Of a stretch of 56,261 bases of DNA, positions 51,739 to 56,261 are shown piece after piece. The position numbers and the translations under genes are program-made. Where the stretch lies: positions 1 to 56,261 of the forward strand of contig CANQMK010000004.1 of the NCBI GenBank assembly GCA_947624895.1, given 5' to 3'. The notes under the pieces were generated by a model. That model was not told the origin of the DNA. It ran no database searches and saw nothing but the letters and a program-made list of their open reading frames with translations. How positions within the stretch are numbered: the stretch's first letter is position 1; every line of letters begins with the position of its first letter. The DNA is from an uncultured Oscillospiraceae bacterium. Lineage in GTDB: Bacteria > Bacillota > Clostridia > Oscillospirales > Oscillospiraceae.

Positions 51739-53058
51739 TCAGCCCACCGGAAACACCTGCCGGAACTCCCGCTCCCGCGCCGCCATTTTTGCCGTGAAAT
51801 CGGCATAGCTGGCGGCGTCTGTCGGGATCTTCAGGCCGTGCTTGGTGACGCTGACGTCGTCCCGGGGCGTGACGTTTTTTTCAAAGGTGGAGCCGCGGTT
51901 CATCCACAGCGTCCGATCCTCCCCGCCCTCCGCTTCCGGATAGAGGTAGAAGCCCACCCTGGCGTCGAAACGAAACATATACGCCAGCACCTGAAGGTAG
52001 TCCCGAGCGCCGATGTTGTCTGCGGGCTTGTACTTGGCGTCGGCCACGATCCGGGCCGCCCCGTCCCGGCTGAGGAAGTCCGGGTAGATCAGGCCGATGT
52101 TTCCGTCAAACAGCCGCTGCGCGCCCCGCCCGCTCTTGTTCATCGGGTGGTAAAAGCGATCCCCGATCAGGGAGGAGACGTACTCCTCCCACAGCCACGC
52201 GCCGTCCAGCAAGACGCCGTAGATCTGCCGGGACCCCAGGCCGATCTGGTGCTTCTGGCGCTGGAGGATCAAGAGGCACAGCCGCTGGAGGGCGAGGTAT
52301 TCCCGGAAGTACGCGTGGCGGACGGGTCGCTTCTTGTTCTCCTCCACGACGCGCCGCCGCTCCCGCGCCCGGTAGTTGGGCGTCGCGGCGATGACGAGCC
52401 GGACCTCCTCCCTCCCCTGGAGCAGCAGCCTGTTCCCGTAGGGCTTCCCCTTGATAAATTCTACGGTGTGCCGCACCAGCTCCACCAGGCTGTTGTCATA
52501 GGAAAACGCTCGCTGATGGTAGGCGACCCGCCCCATGAACGGGGTGTTCTCCTTCAGGTGCCGCGCCACGTCGATGGTCCCTTTGATGTTCGCGTCGTTG
52601 TATCGGCGCTGGATGTACTGCTTGAAAAGCCCTTTCCGCATGGCGGCCTTCAGACAGCGCGGAAACAGGAACAGCAGAAAGTGGAACAGCCGGTCATCCT
52701 GGGCGGCGTCCGTCTCCAGGTCCACAAGGTTGGGAAGGTCCAGCACCCGCTCCAGAAGGTACTGGAAAAAATAGTCCTCCCCCGCCCCGCAAAACCGGGA
52801 GGTGATGATCAGCCGCTGGTCGCCGCAGCCAAGAAAGCCCATAAGGTTGCCGGAGCGGAAGGTGTCGTTGACGCTCTGGAGGACCATCTGCTCCCGCGTG
52901 AGGTCCTCCGTGTCCCGGAGCAGCGCCGGAAAGACAAAGACGCCCTCCCGCTCCAACTGTTCCAGCGTCTTATCGGCGATCTTGCCCGTCAGAGCCCCGA
53001 TGTCCGCGAACCGCTCCTTCTTTTCCCCGGAATTATCCCTGATCCTGAACAGCTTCAT
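51739..53058 (-). CDS. mcrC: McrC-family restriction endonuclease subunit
   Basis: McrC is the nuclease partner of the McrB GTPase in modification-dependent restriction. The 439-residue product has an N-terminal beta-rich region and a C-terminal PD-(D/E)xK nuclease: YPDFLSRDGAARIVADAKYK (Asp327, Asp340, Lys342). ATG 53058 follows GAGGGGGACGGAG and lies 26 bases inside the mcrB end, the tight coupling usual for the pair; the longer frame upstream is inside mcrB. Confidence 0.92.
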   Translation of the reverse strand: MKLFRIRDNSGEKKERFADIGALTGKIADKTLEQLEREGVFVFPALLRDTEDLTREQMVLQSVNDTFRSGNLMGFLGCGDQRLIITSRFCGAGEDYFFQYLLERVLDLPNLVDLETDAAQDDRLFHFLLFLFPRCLKAAMRKGLFKQYIQRRYNDANIKGTIDVARHLKENTPFMGRVAYHQRAFSYDNSLVELVRHTVEFIKGKPYGNRLLLQGREEVRLVIAATPNYRARERRRVVEENKKRPVRHAYFREYLALQRLCLLILQRQKHQIGLGSRQIYGVLLDGAWLWEEYVSSLIGDRFYHPMNKSGRGAQRLFDGNIGLIYPDFLSRDGAARIVADAKYKPADNIGARDYLQVLAYMFRFDARVGFYLYPEAEGGEDRTLWMNRGSTFEKNVTPRDDVSVTKHGLKIPTDAASYADFTAKMAAREREFRQVFPVG

Positions 53059-55129
53059 CTCCGTCCCCCTCGGTGGGCCCCTCATAGCCGTAAGCCTTCG
53101 CGAACCTGTCCATGATCCCCGCCTCGTCGTACATCCCCTGCACATACTCCTGGAGCAGCGGCTGAAGGTGGTCCGTCCAGAGCTGGTCGAAGGTCAGCGT
53201 GTTCAGCTTGAGGAAGTAGGCCGCGCCGATCTGGTAGTTCTCGTTCAGATCCTCCACCTGGACGATCTCCCGGTTCAGCGCCGTCATGCGCCGGATGGCC
53301 TCTTCCTTCAGCTCCTCATCCTCCAGGCAGGCCAGCATCTCCAGCCGCTCCTCCGCCTTCAGCTCCACAAAACGGAAACGCCTGCGCATGGCGAAGTCAA
53401 AGCTGTCCACCGAGCGGTCGATGTCGTTCATGGTGCCGATGATGTACAAATTCTCCGGGATGTAAAACTTCTCCTCCGGGACGGCGTGCAGGTTGGCGTA
53501 TTGGGTCGATATCTCACCGGCTGGGCCCCGATACCCCGGGTCGATGGCGAAAAACAGCTCCCCGAATATTTTGGATATCTCCCCCCGATTGATCTCGTCG
53601 ATGATGAAGATGTATTTTTTCAGCTCCGTGGCGTGGGCATTCGCCTTGGAGGATCTTTTCTTGCGCTTCACGATCTCCTTGTAGAGCGCCAGGTCATAGG
53701 AGTGAGCCTGGGAGCCAAAGGTCTTGCCAAAAAACTCGGTGACATCCTTCCGCTTCTCGAAGGTCCTCCCGGAGCTGAGCATCCGCCGGATCTCATCCAA
53801 ATTCAGGGTGAGCTTGTTGACCAGGGCGTTCCCCGGGATGGAGAGGAAAATGTGGCTGTCGTCCACTCCGGTGATGGTGAATTCATTCCCGCTGACGATC
53901 TGAAAGGTATCCACGCCCATCTCTACGCTCGCGAAAAACTCGGAGATGGACTCCTGGACGGACAGCTCCCGCTCGATGGTCTCCCGGGATTTTTGGGAGT
54001 CCTCAAAGTTCTTCCGGGCGCGGGCCGCAAACCGCTTGAAGATGCCGTCCCGGAGCTCGAAGCCCATGGTGCCGTCGTCGTTGACCTTGGGCCGCAGCCC
54101 CTCTACGAAGTCGGCGTAATCGTAGCTGGGGTGGAACTGCACAAACTCCACCTGCTGTCTCTGCTCGTCGGAGAGGAGGGTGTAGTCGTCAAAATAGCCG
54201 TCGCTGATGATATCCGCGGCGATCTCCTTGGCCAGGTGGGATTTGCCGGTGCCCGGCGCGCCCCGGAAGATCAGATTTTTCGACTGGATCAGCATGGAGG
54301 AGAACGGGTTCCGATACCCCTTCACCTGCTGGGCCAGCTCCTCCTGGATGACCACCTCCGCCGCGGCGGTCTCCGCCTCCTTTTCCTCCTTCTCCCGGTA
54401 GGTCAGGACAAACCGATCCCCCGGCCCGCCAAAGCGCCGCAGGCATTCCCGCACGAAGACAATGGTGGAAAAGATATTCCAGCAGTAGAGGACGAACTGC
54501 CTGCCGCCGCCGTAGCCATAGGTCAGGTATTCAATGGTGTTGCGGTGCTCCTTGAACGCCGCAACGCTGGGATAGATCCCCCGTATCACCTCGCTGTTCG
54601 GGCGATACTGGCAGACGGGGAAGCGCTCCCGCTCCTCCACGGACAGCGCCGCGAGCTGCCGCTCGAAGACCTGGCAGGCGATGCGGGGCATCGTCTGGCC
54701 GGAGTTCCGCCGCTCTCCCTTGCTGTACGCGCGCCGGATCACCGTGCCGTCCGCCCGCTGGAAATAGGCGTCCAACGTCCGATAGCGGTCCCCAAGGTCT
54801 AAGTTGTCCATGGTGAAGCGTTCATCTGTGGAGGTCACGCTGTCGGCTGTGACGCACAGCTCAAACTTCTCCCGCTGTTTCTCCTCGACACGGAAGCCCT
54901 GGCCCTCCAGGAAACTCCTGGCCTCGTTTCCATGAAAGCCCTCTGTGGTGATCTCCATGCCATGCGCCAGATGCGCCGCCACAGCGATCACATACTTCGG
55001 CGGGTAGCGCGTCCCACCCTCTGTCACCAACTCATACCGGGTGCTCTGGTGGTTGGCGGGCGTCCCGTGCTCGTCGATATAGCGCAGGGCGCTTAAAATG
55101 TCCTGCTTTTTCAGGTGCGGGATCGCCAT
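53033..55129 (-). CDS. mcrB: McrB-family AAA+ GTPase with unusual N-terminal recognition region
   Basis: The 698-residue product has Walker A GAPGTGKSHL (about 290), Walker B YIFIIDEINRGEISKIFGEL (about 506) and the McrB signature MNDIDRSVDSFDFAMRRRF (about 567). McrB oligomers translocate DNA and activate McrC. The N-terminal 270 residues, beginning IPHLKKQDILSALRYIDEHG and with RYPPKYVIAVAAHL, are not the E. coli McrB domain and presumably set target specificity. ATG 55129 follows AAGGAGG. The frame extending to 55345 reads through a terminator and tRNA remnant, so it is not used. Confidence 0.92.
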   Translation of the reverse strand: MAIPHLKKQDILSALRYIDEHGTPANHQSTRYELVTEGGTRYPPKYVIAVAAHLAHGMEITTEGFHGNEARSFLEGQGFRVEEKQREKFELCVTADSVTSTDERFTMDNLDLGDRYRTLDAYFQRADGTVIRRAYSKGERRNSGQTMPRIACQVFERQLAALSVEERERFPVCQYRPNSEVIRGIYPSVAAFKEHRNTIEYLTYGYGGGRQFVLYCWNIFSTIVFVRECLRRFGGPGDRFVLTYREKEEKEAETAAAEVVIQEELAQQVKGYRNPFSSMLIQSKNLIFRGAPGTGKSHLAKEIAADIISDGYFDDYTLLSDEQRQQVEFVQFHPSYDYADFVEGLRPKVNDDGTMGFELRDGIFKRFAARARKNFEDSQKSRETIERELSVQESISEFFASVEMGVDTFQIVSGNEFTITGVDDSHIFLSIPGNALVNKLTLNLDEIRRMLSSGRTFEKRKDVTEFFGKTFGSQAHSYDLALYKEIVKRKKRSSKANAHATELKKYIFIIDEINRGEISKIFGELFFAIDPGYRGPAGEISTQYANLHAVPEEKFYIPENLYIIGTMNDIDRSVDSFDFAMRRRFRFVELKAEERLEMLACLEDEELKEEAIRRMTALNREIVQVEDLNENYQIGAAYFLKLNTLTFDQLWTDHLQPLLQEYVQGMYDEAGIMDRFAKAYGYEGPTEGDGDEAVQDQG

Positions 55130-55213
55130 GCTGTTCCCTCCTTGTGATCGGGCGGTGCTGCCCGGAGAGGCGGTTTCCGGCCATCCGCCACGTTTTTCGT
55201 AGGATATGGAATG

Positions 55214-55242
55214 ATTATACACAGGATCTGATCCATCGTCAA
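55214..55242 (-). promoter_or_regulatory. Consensus sigma-A promoter of mcrBC
   Basis: TTGACG (55237-55242) and TATAAT (55214-55219) are separated by 17 bp on the minus strand. Initiation near 55207 gives a leader of about 78 bases to the mcrB ATG. This argues directly against the longer mcrB start. Confidence 0.92.
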
Positions 55243-55267
55243 TATGCCCCCCATCGGGCGGAGGGAT

Positions 55268-55301
55268 AAAAAAACTGCCTGAAGCGATGGGCTTCAGGCA
55301 G
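55268..55301 (-). terminator. Rho-independent terminator after the tRNA-Val 3' half
   Basis: A perfect 11-bp stem (CTGCCTGAAGC with its complement) and a 5-base loop are followed by seven U residues on the minus strand. It starts 5 bases after the CCA end of the tRNA remnant, so it looks like the original tRNA terminator and marks the unaltered host flank. Confidence 0.93.
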
Positions 55302-55305
55302 AGTC

Positions 55306-55350
55306 TGGTGGACGATACAGGACTTGAACCTGTGACCTCCCGCACGTCAA
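55306..55350 (-). pseudogene. 3' half of tRNA-Val(GAC), likely attachment-site remnant
   Basis: Forty-five bases match tRNA positions 32-76: anticodon loop TTGACGT (anticodon GAC), stem GCGGG, variable loop AGGTC, T-arm ACAGG-TTCAAGT-CCTGT, acceptor ATCGTCC, then ACCA. The sequence directly 5' (on the minus strand) does not supply the matching CCCGC stem or any D-arm. The break therefore falls exactly at the 5' side of the anticodon loop, a favoured crossover point of tyrosine recombinases. Confidence 0.88.
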
Positions 55351-55614
55351 CGGCGCTTTCATATTTTTTGTAATATTTTTGGCTCTTTTTAGTTGTTTTT
55401 GCTCCAGTCCGTTTGCTTTCCAGAACTTTCTAGTGGCGGGCTGTCCGCTGTTTCCACGCCGCTCTGTGGCAGGTTATGTGGTCAGAAAAGCCGAGCCCAT
55501 CTACGGCGCGAGCCACAAACGGGCGTCGGCTTTCTCTCTTCGCGCCACCCATCACGCCCTCAGTTGATACGCCTTATCAAAGAGATAAATTTCTAACCCC
55601 AGCGTCCCTGTCTG
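55351..55614. other. Non-coding left end of the putative integrated element
   Basis: These 264 bases separate the tRNA remnant from the Fic gene. The first part is T-rich on the plus strand (runs at 55366-55390), the rest mixed. Short open frames on both strands show no recognisable similarity or ribosome-binding site. No integrase, inverted repeat or clear terminator is seen. Confidence 0.5.
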
Positions 55615-56261
55615 TTACGTTTTGATATATCTCGCCGTCCGCGGAGGTCCGAGCCGTTTGATCGCGCCGCTTCGGACCATCTCCCCCAACACGGCCTCCA
55701 CCGTCGTGGGGCTGACGTCCGGGAGGATCTGGCAGATCTCCGCCTTGGATAGGGGCGTCAGGCTGTTGAGGGCGGTGGCCTCCACCCGAGCCTTTTTGGT
55801 GATCCGCTTCCCGTTGACCACCGCAAACCGCTTGTCCAGCTCCTTATAGCACAGATAGAGCATGGAGAGGAAATTCTCTATAAAGGGGAAATAGCTGTTT
55901 TCGTTGGTCTCCCAGCCGGCGGAGGATTGCCGCAGGGCCTCATAGTAGTAGGCTTTGTGGTGGTTGATCTGCTCCTCGAAGGACACATACTTTCCGGCGT
56001 CGTAGCCGTTTTTGTAAAGGAGCAGCAGGGACAGCAGCCGGGACATCCTGCCGTTGCCGTCCCGGAAGGGGTGAATGCACAGGAAATCCAGGATCACGCA
56101 GGGGATCAGCAGGAGCTGATTCACATTCGCGTCGTCCCGCGCCGCCAGGTAGGCCAGTTCCAGCTGTTCCATGGCCTTCGGCGTGTCCGCGTCCACTTCC
56201 AGGATCACGTTGTCGTCCGTCTTGTACTGCCCGCCGTACTCGTAGCCCGCGAGGGACATCA
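55615..56261 (-). CDS. Fic-family protein, C-terminal part (5' end outside window)
   Basis: At least 215 residues are visible. The Fic active site HPFRDGNGRMSRL is intact, so transfer of AMP or another nucleotide group to protein hydroxyls is expected. A helical stretch follows, then a winged-helix-like domain (LTPLSKAEICQILPDVSPTTVEAVLGEMVRSGAI), as in many chromosomal Fic proteins that are possibly self-regulating. An ATG at 56259 exists, but the family's N-terminal helices and any inhibitory motif should lie beyond the window edge. It is the first gene of the putative element. Confidence 0.9.
   Translation of the reverse strand, partial: MSLAGYEYGGQYKTDDNVILEVDADTPKAMEQLELAYLAARDDANVNQLLLIPCVILDFLCIHPFRDGNGRMSRLLSLLLLYKNGYDAGKYVSFEEQINHHKAYYYEALRQSSAGWETNENSYFPFIENFLSMLYLCYKELDKRFAVVNGKRITKKARVEATALNSLTPLSKAEICQILPDVSPTTVEAVLGEMVRSGAIKRLGPPRTARYIKT

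Noticed and set aside
55130..55345. N-terminal extension of McrB
   Set aside because: It reads through the mcrBC promoter, a rho-independent terminator and the tRNA-Val remnant (giving REVTGSSPVSST, a tRNA read-through peptide). ATG 55129 has AAGGAGG.
55379..55596. Short plus-strand open frames right of the tRNA remnant
   Set aside because: Cys/Phe/Ser-rich products of 62-67 residues with no ribosome-binding site or recognisable motif.

Overview
The window looks like chromosome of a high-GC, spore-forming member of the Clostridia, most like the Oscillospiraceae (Flavonifractor/Oscillibacter-type gut anaerobes). This is inferred from the yqfC-yqfD-phoH-ybeY-era-recO order, a YlbJ-type sporulation membrane protein, Gram-positive Shine-Dalgarno sites and sigma-A promoters. 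No database search was possible. Nearly all genes lie on the minus strand.

Region 1 (1-6.4 kb) is the conserved core: recO (cut by the window edge), era, ybeY, a small membrane protein, phoH, yqfD and yqfC on the minus strand. Divergent from these are ylbJ and a 69-residue cysteine-rich protein. A 14-bp palindrome lies between yqfC and ylbJ, and a bidirectional terminator closes the region at 6337-6372.

Region 2 (6.4-48.4 kb) is one very large surface-polysaccharide locus in three apparent transcription units. Unit A starts at a sigma-A promoter at 48370-48398 and runs leftwards about 28 kb. It makes GDP-mannose and probably GDP-D-rhamnose (manA, phosphomannomutase, manC, gmd, rmd-like), carries several GT4 transferases, an ABC exporter pair, and a double-GT4 protein paired with an FkbM methyltransferase bearing seven 14-residue coiled-coil repeats. 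It continues into a CDP-sugar module (rfbF, rfbG, rfbH, a YerE-like thiamine-diphosphate enzyme, ketoreductases), a Wzx-like flippase and large membrane proteins. Unit B is one polytopic membrane protein with its own promoter (19762-19790). Unit C starts at a consensus promoter (17543-17571) and encodes a dTDP-deoxysugar module: rfbA, rfbB, an NDP-hexose 2,3-dehydratase, a Gfo/Idh/MocA ketoreductase, and two tandem pairs of RmlC-like epimerase plus SDR reductase. It also holds UDP-galactopyranose mutase, a polyprenyl-phosphate-type GT2 and a GtrA protein.

Together these suggest an exported mannose/D-rhamnose-type backbone whose length is set by a coiled-coil ruler acting with a chain-terminating methyltransferase, analogous to E. 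coli O9a WbdA/WbdD. The backbone, or a second polymer, would be decorated with rare deoxysugars (a CDP-derived 3,6-dideoxy, possibly branched, sugar; a dTDP-derived 2,6-dideoxy sugar; galactofuranose) by GtrA/GtrB/GT-C-like lipid-linked systems. This combination is the best candidate here for an undescribed system. The assembly is inference from gene families and order.

Region 3 (48.5-56.3 kb) holds asnB, then an mcrB-mcrC-ADP-ribosylglycohydrolase operon with a consensus promoter and a terminator. It is followed by the 3' half of a tRNA-Val(GAC) gene broken exactly at the anticodon loop, which looks like the left attachment junction of an integrated element extending right of the window. The first gene seen in that element is a Fic-family protein cut by the window end.
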